From: Paraphaeosphaeria minitans
Taxonomy: Eukaryota > Ascomycota > Dothideomycetes > Pleosporales > Didymosphaeriaceae
DNA length: 64,000 nt
NCBI GenBank assembly: GCA_015832175.1
Contig: WJXW01000009.1
Location: 434,001-498,000 of the forward strand
Direction: 5' to 3'
Part shown: positions 47,726 to 58,361 of the stretch, piece by piece
How the letters are laid out: each line of letters starts with the position of its first letter
Position numbering within the stretch: the stretch's first letter is position 1
Position numbers and translations under genes: made by a program
Notes under the pieces: model-generated
What the model saw: the letters and a program-made list of their open reading frames with translations, nothing else
What the model was told of the DNA's origin: nothing
Databases searched by the model: none

Positions 47726-50700
47726 CTACCTCCATCGCGGGCGCTCATCCAAACTCGACTGACGACCGTCCATACTGGATTTGCGACCACTGGCCAGGCC
47801 GAGCAAACTCTTGTGCCCTGCATCGAGTCCAAGCTTGCTCTTACGTCCGTCCTCGGTGCTGCCCATCCTGCTGTGGGTACGCCCTCCAGGTGTTGTGATT
47901 TGCGGGACGACTGTGCCGCTAGTGGTGCGCTGTTTGGGGGTGGGCAGCATACTCGTGCGGCGGCTTGTCATGGCGCTTGCAGGGCGCGAGGCGCGACGAG
48001 CCATGGGACTCTCTTCGGTGGCAGTACCGCCACTATCCTCTGCAATTGTAATCCTGCGGGCCGAGTTTGGAGTGCGGTAAGACGACAAAGACGAATTTGG
48101 CGTAGTTTGTAGATCGGATTTACCACGAGCGGGTGTGGAGGGTGGCTGCATAGGGCTGGCCAAGGGACGCCGACCGATAGCTTGTTGTGCAGGCGTAGTG
48201 GAGGCTGGACGCGAAGAGATAGGCGAAAGGGCGGAGGCCTGACTGAGAGGGCTTCGGACAGGGATGGCAGAGTGAGTAGATACACTCATCAAAGACCTGA
48301 GAGGGGTGGTGGGGTCTTTTCGATGCGGTGAAGGGGTCGTCAATGACAAGGGTCTGAAGTTGTGCCCAACTACAGTATCACGCATGTTGGTGCTGGAATT
48401 CCACCTTGGTCTTTCAGATGACGGGGTCGCCGAAAGCAACTGCCGTGTCGGAGTAGTGGACATGGATCGTGGAGGATGGACGGGGGCAGCAAGTGCCTCT
48501 AGTCGAGACGACGATATTGTCTTGCGTTCAGTAGTACCGGTAGCCATTGGAAGACTAGACAACCGACGGCTTGCAGTCAGGGAAGACTTTGTGCTGGACG
48601 TACTTGGCTGGCGCGACGTCTTCCCAACGGGAGTAATGCGGCCGTAGTCGCTGCTTTTCCGGCTCATGATGACGCTTGAGGCAGGCGAGCTGTTTGGCGT
48701 ATCTAAAGCAGAGCTTGTCAGTGATGCTTCAGTGCGCGCCGAAAGAACTGTAGACACTGAATCGCGCAGCTTTCGCGTGGCCGTCAGTTCTTCTATGACC
48801 ATGTCCGTCTCTTTCATCTGAGCTTCTAAGTCAGATACCTTCTGCCTGACATCTTGCTGAATGCGCAAGATCTCGCCATTGACGGTTGACCGGTGCTTCA
48901 TCTCAATGTCGATCAGCTCCAGCACTCGCTTCATCGAGGGCGGGTAGTGCTCGCGCTTGTCCTTATAGGTCGACAGGCGGGAGCCCAATTTCTCGTCATC
49001 ACCCTCGTCGATGACCTGTCGGAGCCTCTGTATGCTCTTCATCAGCGAATTGTACATGGCAATCGCTTTGCTGCCAGCTTGTCGGAAGCTATGCACCCAT
49101 TTGTCCTCACCAAGCTCTTCCCTCAAAGCATCAGCGTCAGCTTCTAGCTTCTTCTCCAGTGTCTCAAGTTGTTCCTTCCGCCTAGTGAGTTCATCGCACG
49201 CAGAAGGAAACAGTTTGCTTGCGCGCATCTGAAAGTGCTGAAGACGCATGGGTAAGAAGTCCAAGGAAGCGCGTAGAGGTTGAAGTTTCGCAAACAATGC
49301 GAGTAGTCGCGAGTTCTCCTGCTCGATTTGCGGAATAGGCGAAATGGGTGACATGACTGAGAGCGTGGGCATACTAAACCGGTTGCTCTGCAGCCGGGCG
49401 TGTTCGCGTCTTTGCTGGCGAGGAGTCTCCTCCACGATGGTTTCCAAGTCTGCAATGTTGAACGTTTCTGCAGACTCTGCAACGGAATCGCTGATCGCAC
49501 GGTGCCGCCGTTCTTCCATCTCGAATACCAGCCTGCCAAGGTTTTCGACTTCCATGCCAATCTCGCCTAGCACAGTGTTCCACAGCTCTTCCCATTCCAT
49601 GGCCATTTCCACTTGCGATTTGATGCCCTTGAGTGTCTTCTTGATCTTGGACCAGTTGCTAAGCACCTCTTCCATTTGAGTCACTAGAGTCGTGAGGTCT
49701 CGGTTTGGCAAGGTAGCAATGTCGTCTCGGCTTTGAAGGTCCTCGATGGCGGTGATGTATACGTTGACCAATCCCTCAAACTTGCAAATCGCCGCGTCCA
49801 CCTCTCCCAGTCCCTCACGCCCAGCAGCAGCAGCCCACTCCACATCGTCCTCGGCGTCGAGCCCGCTGAGGACCTCTGCTGCCTTGGCCATCCATTGTTT
49901 TATGCTGTTGGCAGCGCTGTGTAGCGCCCGACCCGCGGCCGTTGAGGAAGGAAGCGCGCGTATTTCCGAGGTGAGGGAGTCGGGTGGTGGCAGCTTGATG
50001 GAGGTCAACTGCTGGATCTGGTTGGTGAAGCTTGCGCGCGAGAGGGTGTAGATGGAATTGGCGCGCGAGAAATGGCGTTGGTGGAAGTAGGCGTCGACAT
50101 CGATGGCGGCTTCGCTGTCGAGCACCGAAGCCTCGGGTGCGGGCGGCGTGTCCTTGGGCGGTGGCGTGGGTGGGCGGCCCAGCTCGGTGTCGCTGCTGGC
50201 TTCCGTCTCGGTGAGGGCGCGTGGGAGGGTCTTGGTTTTCGTGATGTCAGGCAGGCGGTATTTCTGGTGGTCCTCGTTCAGGTCGCCGGCTTCCGAGTCG
50301 GAGGGCAGGACGCGGTCGCTGGTGCTCACGAAGCTGCTGCGGTTGCTTTCGAAGCTCGAGGGCGGGCTGGCGTCCATGGCCAGCGCCGGCACCGACTCAC
50401 CCGTCAGCTGCGGGATGAGGGGCGTGCCGACCTGGCTGCTCGTGCCGCTCCAGGCAGTGCCTCTGCGCTCGATGTGAAAGTTGCGGCGGTCACGGTGGAA
50501 TTCGTCAAGCTCGCGGATCTTGCGTTCGGATATTCTTCCGATTTGCACGGGCGTGAAGGCGCTACGGGGAAGCTCTGGAGGCTGGTTCTGGTTGAGGAAT
50601 TTCATGCGGGCCAGCAGGCCCGGCGACACGTTTCTGGCAAGCTTGGTAGTGCTCTCGAGGGCGGCGGCGGACTCGGGGCGTTTTGGTGAAGATGTTGTGG

Positions 50701-50824
50701 ACCGAGCGGGCGATCCTATGCGCGGACCTGTTGTTGATGAGCCACGGCGGGCTGCCACCTCAGCAACAGCAGACGGAGAGGGAGCGTCGGGTTGGGCCGG
50801 CGGCAGCGTGGATAGGATGTCCAT
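47726..50824 (-). CDS. KAR9: KAR9-family spindle-positioning protein
   Basis: Intronless, 1032 aa from MDILSTLPP. The N-terminal 230 residues are Ser/Pro-rich with SRNVSPGLLARMKFLNQ-type basic patches. A long helical region (about 230-700) with spectrin-like coiled coils (IQQLTSIKLPPPDSLTSEIRALPSSTAAGRALHSAANSIKQWM onward, TLEKKLEADADALREELGEDKW, YPPSMKRVLELIDIEMKHRSTVNGEI) is the KAR9 domain. The C-terminal about 330 residues are basic and Ser/Thr/Pro-rich, with an SxIP EB1-binding motif (S852-A-I-P855, followed by VRSP). Kar9 links the EB1 homologue Bim1 on microtubule plus ends to myosin V and orients the spindle. Filamentous-fungal members are long like this one. An upstream Met (50986) exists but lies outside the conserved start. 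Confidence 0.88.
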   Translation of the reverse strand: MDILSTLPPAQPDAPSPSAVAEVAARRGSSTTGPRIGSPARSTTSSPKRPESAAALESTTKLARNVSPGLLARMKFLNQNQPPELPRSAFTPVQIGRISERKIRELDEFHRDRRNFHIERRGTAWSGTSSQVGTPLIPQLTGESVPALAMDASPPSSFESNRSSFVSTSDRVLPSDSEAGDLNEDHQKYRLPDITKTKTLPRALTETEASSDTELGRPPTPPPKDTPPAPEASVLDSEAAIDVDAYFHQRHFSRANSIYTLSRASFTNQIQQLTSIKLPPPDSLTSEIRALPSSTAAGRALHSAANSIKQWMAKAAEVLSGLDAEDDVEWAAAAGREGLGEVDAAICKFEGLVNVYITAIEDLQSRDDIATLPNRDLTTLVTQMEEVLSNWSKIKKTLKGIKSQVEMAMEWEELWNTVLGEIGMEVENLGRLVFEMEERRHRAISDSVAESAETFNIADLETIVEETPRQQRREHARLQSNRFSMPTLSVMSPISPIPQIEQENSRLLALFAKLQPLRASLDFLPMRLQHFQMRASKLFPSACDELTRRKEQLETLEKKLEADADALREELGEDKWVHSFRQAGSKAIAMYNSLMKSIQRLRQVIDEGDDEKLGSRLSTYKDKREHYPPSMKRVLELIDIEMKHRSTVNGEILRIQQDVRQKVSDLEAQMKETDMVIEELTATRKLRDSVSTVLSARTEASLTSSALDTPNSSPASSVIMSRKSSDYGRITPVGKTSRQPSTSSTKSSLTASRRLSSLPMATGTTERKTISSSRLEALAAPVHPPRSMSTTPTRQLLSATPSSERPRWNSSTNMRDTVVGHNFRPLSLTTPSPHRKDPTTPLRSLMSVSTHSAIPVRSPLSQASALSPISSRPASTTPAQQAIGRRPLASPMQPPSTPARGKSDLQTTPNSSLSSYRTPNSARRITIAEDSGGTATEESPMARRASRPASAMTSRRTSMLPTPKQRTTSGTVVPQITTPGGRTHSRMGSTEDGRKSKLGLDAGHKSLLGLASGRKSSMDGRQSSLDERPRWR

Positions 50825-51931
50825 ATGACATGCTAGGGAAAGAACACTGCGCCTGGCTTGCGGAAGGAACTGCTCAGCGCTGTCGTTCGCGGGGATGCAA
50901 TGGACGATGTTGTGCCGCGTTTGATTGCTTCCAGATAAAGTTCCGAGGCGCGTCCGTCCCGCCCTGTGTTGTTTTTCGTCGCACACGTTTGCTTGTCAAC
51001 AGTCAACAAAGCTACTGCAGCAGAGCGGAGAAACCATCCTGTATGTACCTACACCGCAGCGCCCGCCTTTGCCAGTGCTATCGAGGCAGGCGTATCACGG
51101 CTCCGCGCGCTACTCATCCTCTCGCCGCAGCTGAACATGTGGCGTCTCACAGTGCGTCAAAGCTCATCGAGCGGCGAGCCCCTGGCCGCAAGATTGCATG
51201 GCCAACCCCGGCTTCCCAGAGGCAGCCCCGTTCCATCTTCAGACCTTCCTACCTATCGGTGCCGCGCAGATGCTCGGTCAATCAATCGGGTGACGGTGTC
51301 CTCTGGAGTCTGTACCTGAGCAGAAACGCCGTCATCGCTGCCGGTGGGTGCGTACTATACGACACTGCCCTTGCCTATAGCAGGCCGACGCAAGCGACCA
51401 GGCTGTGACCATGTATCACAGTGCCCGAGAAAGAAGAATGCGTAAATCTAGGACAGACTAGCAAAAAGTGGGTTGATAACCGCACCTAATACACACTGCC
51501 TGGTACAGGATGAGGGATGCTCTAAAAGTCCAGTTTGTTAACGTCAGCCACTGTCTAGGTAGGTACATAGTATGGCGCTTGGGATCAGGTCCCCGAACTT
51601 GACATGTGACATGTATTGCGATTAATCTATTCAGCCAGACAATCATGTCCGCTATGTGCCATGAATGCAACTCGGCAATGGTAAGACGATGGGGTATGGG
51701 GTATCTAGCACAGATGAAGTGGTATCGCTCTGGTAGAAGGAGACACTGAGGCAAAGGGAACAAGCTAGCCTCGGTCTGAGTAGAAAACGTGGTATCAGTA
51801 TCCAACCCAACCGCTAGCCAGAAAATTCGTCAACTCGGATGCCTCGTTCCGGTAAAAGGTGTAGTGCTGAAAAAATTGACAGAGAAGGGGTAAGGGGTGT
51901 GATCTGGTGGCTGGTGTGATGGGAGATGTGG
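50825..51931. other. Intergenic, KAR9 promoter side
   Basis: 1.1 kb with KAR9 leader and promoter and the 3' side of the next minus-strand gene. Contains one CTAGGTAGGTAC tetramer stretch near 51556. No gene supported. Confidence 0.5.
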
Positions 51932-53446
51932 CTACGAGACCTCAAAATCCGTGTCGATCTGAAGAGTTGGTGCCCGGACCTGGTTCTTCTGTTGCTCCCA
52001 CTCCTTGACGATCTCCTCGCGGACGCCTTTGCACCATTGCATGAGCGCGGCGTCGAATTTCCGCCATTCTTCCGCGTCGATGCCCTGGACAACGCCCATG
52101 GCATCGATTTCTATCTTCACATCCCAGCGCAGCTCGGCCGCTTTAGCCCAGTAGCGCAGGTTGTCAGCGCATCGATACGGCTTTGCGGTATCCGTGTGGT
52201 ACTGCTTGATTTCTTCGAATTGTCGTGGTGACTTCTTCACGATGCTGTTGTGCAGATGAATGAGTCGCAGTCCATTCTGAAGGGTCGCTAGGAAGGGCGT
52301 TGGCAGCAGATCCGCGCCCTCTGGATTTGTCCACTCGGGGAGCGGCTCTGGCACAGAATCGAACGACTTCAGGAATAGTAGCTCCCGTTCTCTCTCCTTC
52401 CCCGTCCAGTCGCCCTCGCGCCATGACCAGCTCTCCCGCTCTTCTTGTTCCACGCGCTCCTTCTCTTCCTCAATGTCCAACAGGGTGCCGATCTCTTCGA
52501 CCCACTCTTTGATGCGGACCGTTTCTGCAGGCGACACGCCGTTGGCGAAGTTACGTATGGCTAAGCGTTTCAGCACCTCGAGCACGTCGTAGAGCTCTTT
52601 ACGTATCACGCGCTCGGGTTTGATCGAGTAGAGTCGCTGAGGGTTCTCGTGTGCGGTGTAGTAGTTCTTCGCTGCACGGATCGCAAGCGTGGCCACGTCG
52701 AGTAGATTTAAACCTTGAATCTGGTGCCACCCAGGCGTTTCTGCAGACTGTCGACCTCCTGTCCCATCTCTAAATATCGTATCTGCCACTGTTCCGTTGC
52801 TGTGGTCCTTCTCAAGCTCTCGCAAGTGTTTCGTGCATTCGATGAGCGACTCGCGCAACTCTCGGCGCAGAATCGTCATGTCGGGCGGTGGAGGGACGTA
52901 CACCGGGGTGTTTTTGTATGTGCTCACGGTAGGCGGAAGCATAACGGGCTCGTTGTCATCCCAGCTCATGGATGCGTTGTCGTCGATGGGAGACTCCACC
53001 AGGCCGTCCCCCAGCGTGTCCATGGTGCCGGGCGAGAGGCCAGACGTATCTCCCTCAATGTCTGAGAGCGGCCGCTCCGACCCGCTTGCTGTCCTCGAGC
53101 CATGCTTGCGCTTCTTTGCCACTCTACCAGTGGCCTCGTCCAGCAGGCCGGTTCGAGCAAAGTAGTACTGCAGATGCGCTATGGTGCCCAAGTTCATGAC
53201 ACTCTCTCTGTTCTTCGCAGATCGGGAAAACTCGGTTCCTTCTGGTCGCATGTACCCCCGCCTCCTGCCAGGTATGCCGCTCTCAGAGAGCCTAGAGCTC
53301 ACCGAGCGGCCAGAGACGGACGATACGGAAGAAGCTGTCGATACCGAGCGATCAAGCCGCGGGACAGCGTTCAGCGCAAGCGACGGCGAAACCCAGGGTT
53401 CCGGCGAAAGCGTGCGCTCGGGCGGAGGGGAAGGGGTTGCCTCCAT
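51932..53446 (-). CDS. Conserved fungal protein of unknown function, SxIP motif
   Basis: Intronless, 504 aa. N-terminal 70 residues are Ser/Pro-rich and contain S56-G-I-P59-GRRRG, a textbook SxIP motif with basic flank as used by EB1-binding plus-end trackers. Then MNLGTIAHLQYYFARTGLLDEATG (about 84-107), a short basic KKRKHG patch, an acidic Ser-rich linker (about 125-180), and a mainly helical domain (about 190-490: DMTILRRELRESLIECTKHLRELEKD, ATLAIRAAKNYYTAHENPQRLYSIKPERVIRKELYDVLEVLKRLAIRNFANG, Glu-rich coil, W-rich WSWREGDWTG, RLIHLHNSIVKKSPRQFEEIKQYHTDTAKPYRCADNLRYWAKAAELRWD). I recognise it as ordinary conserved ascomycete sequence but cannot name a function. Minus-strand neighbour of KAR9. 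Confidence 0.8.
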   Translation of the reverse strand: MEATPSPPPERTLSPEPWVSPSLALNAVPRLDRSVSTASSVSSVSGRSVSSRLSESGIPGRRRGYMRPEGTEFSRSAKNRESVMNLGTIAHLQYYFARTGLLDEATGRVAKKRKHGSRTASGSERPLSDIEGDTSGLSPGTMDTLGDGLVESPIDDNASMSWDDNEPVMLPPTVSTYKNTPVYVPPPPDMTILRRELRESLIECTKHLRELEKDHSNGTVADTIFRDGTGGRQSAETPGWHQIQGLNLLDVATLAIRAAKNYYTAHENPQRLYSIKPERVIRKELYDVLEVLKRLAIRNFANGVSPAETVRIKEWVEEIGTLLDIEEEKERVEQEERESWSWREGDWTGKERERELLFLKSFDSVPEPLPEWTNPEGADLLPTPFLATLQNGLRLIHLHNSIVKKSPRQFEEIKQYHTDTAKPYRCADNLRYWAKAAELRWDVKIEIDAMGVVQGIDAEEWRKFDAALMQWCKGVREEIVKEWEQQKNQVRAPTLQIDTDFEVS

Positions 53447-54080
53447 GGCTGGTTGCGGGCGGCGAGGCGGTGATGCAGGTGCAAACAGCAGGCGCGGTGG
53501 GAGTGTCGTGTGTCTGAGTGCAATGCAGTGGAGTCAGCTAGAGATCATCTCCGAAGTCCATGAAGTGGAGGGTGGGTGCGGTTGCTAGGCGGCGACGGCA
53601 GGGGATTATTTCATAAATTGTCTCGTTCAGGAGACGCGACAACGCGCCGGTCCAGCCAGTTATAAGCCCCACCCCAGCCCGCAAACTGCAAACTACAAAC
53701 TGCAGCTATGCGCACGGGGCTGACGCGTGCGAACGGCAAGTTGCTTGCCGCAGGAAACTCAAGCAGTGGAGACGTACTCGTTCCTGACACTCTGTCCCGC
53801 TGTGAAACTCCGAGTCCCTGAGAGAAGCTCGGGTGTCCCCGCTGCTACCTAGGCCGATACTCGTAGCTGCCAGGGGTCTCGCTGCCTCGAGTCTAGTAGC
53901 GTGTCCTTCCAAGTCACGGGCTGCGCGTTCACCATGACGTCGGTGCCCTGCGTTGCATCGACGTTGCTGTAGACTATCCACAGCTACTGGACGCGACACA
54001 CATTCTACAAGATATCCAGCAAATTCAACTGTACACACGCAGCCTGTCATATGAAACGATTCTTCTCAGGCACAATCAGA
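53447..54080. other. Divergent spacer to acylphosphatase
   Basis: 634 bases between divergent starts. Contains the direct repeat ACTGCAAACTACAAACTGCA near 53685-53705. A second ATG at 54051, in frame with the acylphosphatase start, would add ten residues. Confidence 0.5.
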
Positions 54081-54550
54081 ATGGCCGACAGGCGAGTTCG
54101 TGGGACACCATGAGCAAGCTGGCCGTGGTGCTAACTGCAATAGATTGCTTTCAAGGTTGATGGCGAGGTGCAGGGTAAGCATGTCCCCGTCTCCAGATCG
54201 TGAGAATGTTTGCTAACCATCGCAGGTGTGAACTTTCGGTGCGAGCAACTGCTTCTCGCAGCATCGCCACGACTGACCCATCCACCCAGGTCATTCACGA
54301 CCAAAAAGGCCCAGAGTCTCGGGGTTACAGGCTTTGTTGCCAATGCATCTGATGGCACGGTACGATATTCGATTCGTCTCAAAGATCAGTCTGAACCTTC
54401 CAGGTCCAAGGTGAAGCTCAAGGCTCATCCGAAACAATCAAAGAGTTCGTCCAGCATCTCAACAAGGGGCCCTCTGCTGCTAGCGTGAGCGGTTTGGAGC
54501 AGAAAGACATCGCGACCAAGTCTGGGGAGATCGGTTTCAACGTCAAGTAA
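54081..54550 (+). CDS. Acylphosphatase, five exons including a 13-nt exon
   Basis: Exons 54081-54095 (15 nt), 54144-54174 (31 nt), 54226-54238 (13 nt), 54290-54359 (70 nt) and 54404-54550; 91 aa, normal for the family. All introns are GT-AG of 44-51 bp, and total coding length is divisible by three. The spliced protein carries the substrate-binding loop EVQGVNFR with catalytic Arg20 (encoded by the 13-nt exon), then LGVTGFVANASDGTV with catalytic Asn38, EAQG and FVQHLNKGPSAASV. It hydrolyses carboxyl-phosphate bonds such as acetyl or 1,3-bisphosphoglyceryl phosphate, in the cytosol. With the upstream ATG (54051) the protein would be 101 aa with a short basic N-terminus. Unspliced, the region looks non-coding. 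Confidence 0.9.
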
Positions 54551-55484
54551 CCAGCTTGGCGGCTGCTCCGAATGACGAATTCGCTCACGAGTTCCACCGA
54601 GAAAGGCCTGCGGCCGACGGTAGAAAATCGATACATGTATAACATCATTCACATCATCCTGTACTGACTCACTTTATTGTCGGCCACTGTGAGGAGACGA
54701 TTCTGCTGGGTCGTCAGCAAGAAACCATTTCAGCAACAAGTCTCACGATAGGACTGAACAGGTAACCAAAGCATCGGCAACTACGATAGACACATGTCGG
54801 CGACATTATGTGGGATAGTGTGTGGGGGGGCAAGAAGGCGAGACACCGAGACGCCGCCCGATTATTTTTCGGAACCTACGATTGGCTGCTGCGCGAGCTG
54901 AACTTCAACTGCATACCTACCTATGGCTCACTAGACGATTTTGAAAGGTATGTCCTTCATAGTACAGTGCCTCCTACCGCCTAAGTAGTTCTTGATACGA
55001 TGCACGGATAGCTTTCGATGACGGCCACCAGTAGAATGTGTCGTCGTCGTCGTGGTCGATGATCTGGTTGAAGGGTGGCGGCGAGTTACGAAGCATGACT
55101 CCGACTTGGCGAACATTCCGATCGCTTTTCGTCCAGAACCTCAGCCTCTCCAACGCACGAGACCAGCGCAGGTTTCTTTTAGCTCTATCGACGAATCCCG
55201 TGCGCTATGATGAGCCAATTCGAGGTTCATGTGCCTACTAATCTTCGTCGGCGGCGCGTGCACTGGCAAGCTGGATCGAACGAGATCCCGAAAGATTCTC
55301 GACGCCCTAAAACGCTTTGTCGTTCAAGAACACTTTGATCATATAAAGCCCGATTGCTGCCTCAGCTACTCGTCCTCACTCACTATTATAGCTACAGCTA
55401 CTTTCCAGCTTCAACTTGTTAACAGTTTCACTCTGACACTTTGTTGTCCATACCTACCAACATCGCCACAACTTACATACGCCT
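54551..55484. other. Intergenic, promoter of alternative oxidase
   Basis: Contains an ATACCTACCTATGG tetramer stretch near 54913 and a CGTCGTCGTCGTGGTCG run near 55040. The last about 200 bases are the AOX promoter and leader. I looked for the CGG-N7-CGG motif known from AOX induction in Neurospora and did not find it. Confidence 0.5.
55342..55348 (+). promoter_or_regulatory. TATA box of alternative oxidase gene
   Basis: TATAAAG lies 143 bases before the AOX start codon, followed by a C/T- and A-rich leader. A TATA promoter fits the inducible expression typical of fungal AOX genes. Confidence 0.55.
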
Positions 55485-56896
55485 ATGATTTCTATACGAT
55501 TAGCAGCACACGGACCCATGGCCTCGAGAAAGGCTTCTGCCCAGTTTATCAAAGCTCTCAATGGCTTGAGTATCTCCGGTGCTGGGCTGAGATCGACCTT
55601 CGGCTCCGTCCATCATATTCAGCTGAGCGCGGCACCACATCGCCAATTCTCCAACACCTCCAAGTCATCCAGGATCGACGAGTTCTTCCCTCAGAAAGAA
55701 ACGGACAAAGTCCGCAAGACGCCACCAGCATGGCCGCACCCCGGTGTGTCTGACTCGGTCTGACTAAGTAATAACACTCGCTGACGTGTGAAAGTGTACT
55801 CGTACGATGATATGGAAACCGTCGTTGTTGCTCACCGCGAAGCCAAGACTCGTTCCGATAGAGTCGCTCTCCTCGCCGTCCGGGTCCTTCGATGGGGTCT
55901 GGACATCGCAACGGGATACAAGCATGATAAGGCTGTCGCGTTGAACGAAAAGAACCCTGAAGCGGCGAGGAAGAAGTATGCAATGACCGAGGAGAAGTAC
56001 ATGGTGCGAAACGTATTCTTAGAGTCGGTTGCCGGTGTTCCCGGAATGGTCGCTGGCATGCTGCGGCATCTTCACTCGATGAGGCGGATGAAGAGGGACA
56101 ATGGATGGTACGCTGGACTTGAATGCCTAAGGGTCAGTTTCTGACACTGGTCAGGATTGAGAGCTTGCTCGAAGAAAGCTACAACGAGCGTATGCACCTC
56201 CTCACCTTCCTCAAGATGAGTGAGCCAGGCTGGTTCATGAGATTCCTCGGTAAGTTCAAAACGTGTTGTCAGATGCGAAGAGATCCTTACTCACGTACTC
56301 AGTCCTGGGCGCTCAAGGAGTGTGGTGCAACGCTCTCTTCTTTGCATATCTCTTCAGCCCTCGAACGGTTCATCGCTTCGTCGGTTACCTGGAAGAGGAG
56401 GCTGTTATCACGTATACACGCCAGCTCAAGGACCTGGACGCTGGGAGACTTCCCAAATGGGAGAAGCTTCAGGCACCACAGATTGCGATAGATTACTGGA
56501 ATATGCCAGAAGGCCGTCGATCCATGCGAGACTTACTCCTGTACAGTACGTATTCATTCTTCTAGGTCGAACATTGGCTAATACATATTCCCAGTCCGCG
56601 CCGACGAGAGCAAACATAGAGAGGTAAGTGATGCTGGAGTACAAAGTGGGTGTTTCTGCTGTGATAAGATCTGAAAATTTCAGACCTTGGTTATGAGCAG
56701 GAGCAATTCCACCTAGTCATCTCTTCTTTTGACCATTTTGCTGACTCTTCAGGTGAACCATACGCTAGGCAATCTAGATCAGGTGGAAGACCCTAATCCC
56801 TACGTCAGCGAATACAAGGACAGCGAAAGGCCACATCCACGCAAGGACCTCAAATTCCAGCGACCGACAGGTTGGGAACGCAGCGACATCATCTAG
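55485..56896 (+). CDS. AOX1: Mitochondrial alternative oxidase
   Basis: Six exons: 55485-55743, 55795-56107, 56155-56249, 56303-56545, 56595-56623, 56753-56896; 360 aa. N-terminal about 65 residues are Arg/Ser/Ala-rich (mitochondrial presequence; Met12 is an alternative start). WPHPVYSYDDM, then the four di-iron motifs: FLE163SVAG, NE202RMH205L, LE253EEA and RADE308SKH311REVNH; all six iron ligands are present. AOX sits on the matrix face of the inner membrane, takes electrons from ubiquinol and reduces O2 to water, bypassing complexes III and IV. The fifth coding exon is only 29 nt. Lies head-to-tail 1.5 kb before the alcohol oxidase gene. Confidence 0.95.
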
Positions 56897-58361
56897 GCTG
56901 GCGAGCTGTTCGTTTCGAACCCGTCCATTCTGCCTTGTTTCTTTCTTTTCTCCACTCTCAAAAGCATCAGCACGGCGTTTCTTCTTTTAGGGAAGGCGGA
57001 CATCATCGGATACCCATTGCATATCGGGTGTCAGGAAAGCACCAAAGATACTTTGAATAGAAGCTTCGCCCTCAAGGGCCCTCGTCAACTTGTCAACAAC
57101 AGGGGGTCTTCATGACCCCGCTCCTGACGTCTTGTATGCCCAGTGCCATGTGGGACCCAGAAGGTTCTTGCAGGCACCTGGACCGACCTGCAAGCCAAGG
57201 TACCGTACCTACCTACAGCTGACGGGAATAATACAGCTACCTACGGAAGCCGCGGAGCACCACGCAGTCTTTGAACCCACACAAACAATGAGAAAGCTGA
57301 GGCCGCGGGCCTACACAAATTCCGGATCATTCCGTCTCTGACCTCGATGGCCTGCAAAACCCCCCTCGTAGTGTCAAGCTTGCCTCGATGTTCAGTCCCA
57401 CCCCCGCATTTCACCCGGCCCCGCTCGCTAAATTTTCGGCCCAGCGACCCTTGCATAGGCGCGTCTTCGGTCAAGCGTTCTCCGCAGCAACTACTGCACC
57501 CCACATCCTTTCGGTGAGACACTCGTGCCAATTTGAAAGCTGCTAGAGCTGCTAGAGCTGCTAGAGATGTTTACGTCTGGCGCCTACGTGTCCTCGGACG
57601 GCCCGGCAACTTGACCCCTTCCCGAAGACCAACCCCGCAAGCTACTGGTATGTTTCGATCGCAAGGTTGACGACGCGTCAATCACAGATCTCATCGGATG
57701 TAGTCAAACGCTCGATCGAGAGCATCAGACATCTACTCTTAGAGCTCGCAATCGGTTGTGGCAATGACAGGCAGTCCCTACGGCATTTGATCCTACCATC
57801 CGATTCAGGGTTCGAGTTGGCGCTCTTCGTGCCATGCAATCTACGAACGAGTTGATAGACAATGACGTACGTACTCATTGAACCGCCGAATCAGGGTATA
57901 ACATGTTAATACTCCCCCGGGGAGCATCCTTGATACCCGCCTGCTTACGCCAATCATGAACGAGTACCCTCTCTACAGATGCGCAGTCGTTGCGGATCCG
58001 CTGGATGCCAATCATGCGGACCGGATATCAGCCCACATCCGCTTCACAGGACATCCACTCGAGGGTACTTGCCGGCGTTGATGGTTATGCATGCTAGGGC
58101 GCGAGTGGCACAGCCACGCACAATGTATGGAAATATAGCCAAGGAATCGGAGACGGTAGATGACGAAGGGTTAGTGCTATCCAGACCAATAGATATGGCA
58201 GAGCTCCTTGTAGCCGGCGCCCTCTCAATGCGGGGTCTGCGGAGCTTAAGAAGGACAGTCCTGTAATTCCGTTCAGTTGTGAGCCCAATTGAATTCATGT
58301 TCTCTTGTGGCGACTCTTTGAACCCTGAACAGTATCCGCATAGTGACAGTGAAACGACAAG
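56897..58361. other. Spacer between AOX and alcohol oxidase
   Basis: 1.5 kb without a supported gene. Contains GGTACCGTACCTACCTAC near 57200, GCTAGAGCT nonamers in triplicate (about 57541-57567), and the alcohol oxidase promoter on its right side. No TATA box found close to 58362. Confidence 0.5.

Noticed and set aside
50825..50986. N-terminal extension of KAR9 from an upstream Met
   Set aside because: The extra 54 residues are compositionally unlike the protein; the Met at 50824 begins a normal-looking N-terminus.
54551..55484. AOX induction motif CGG-N7-CGG
   Set aside because: CGG triplets occur near 55241 but with the wrong spacing.
57979..58266. 95-codon plus-strand frame before alcohol oxidase
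   Set aside because: No recognisable domain and located where the alcohol oxidase promoter must be.
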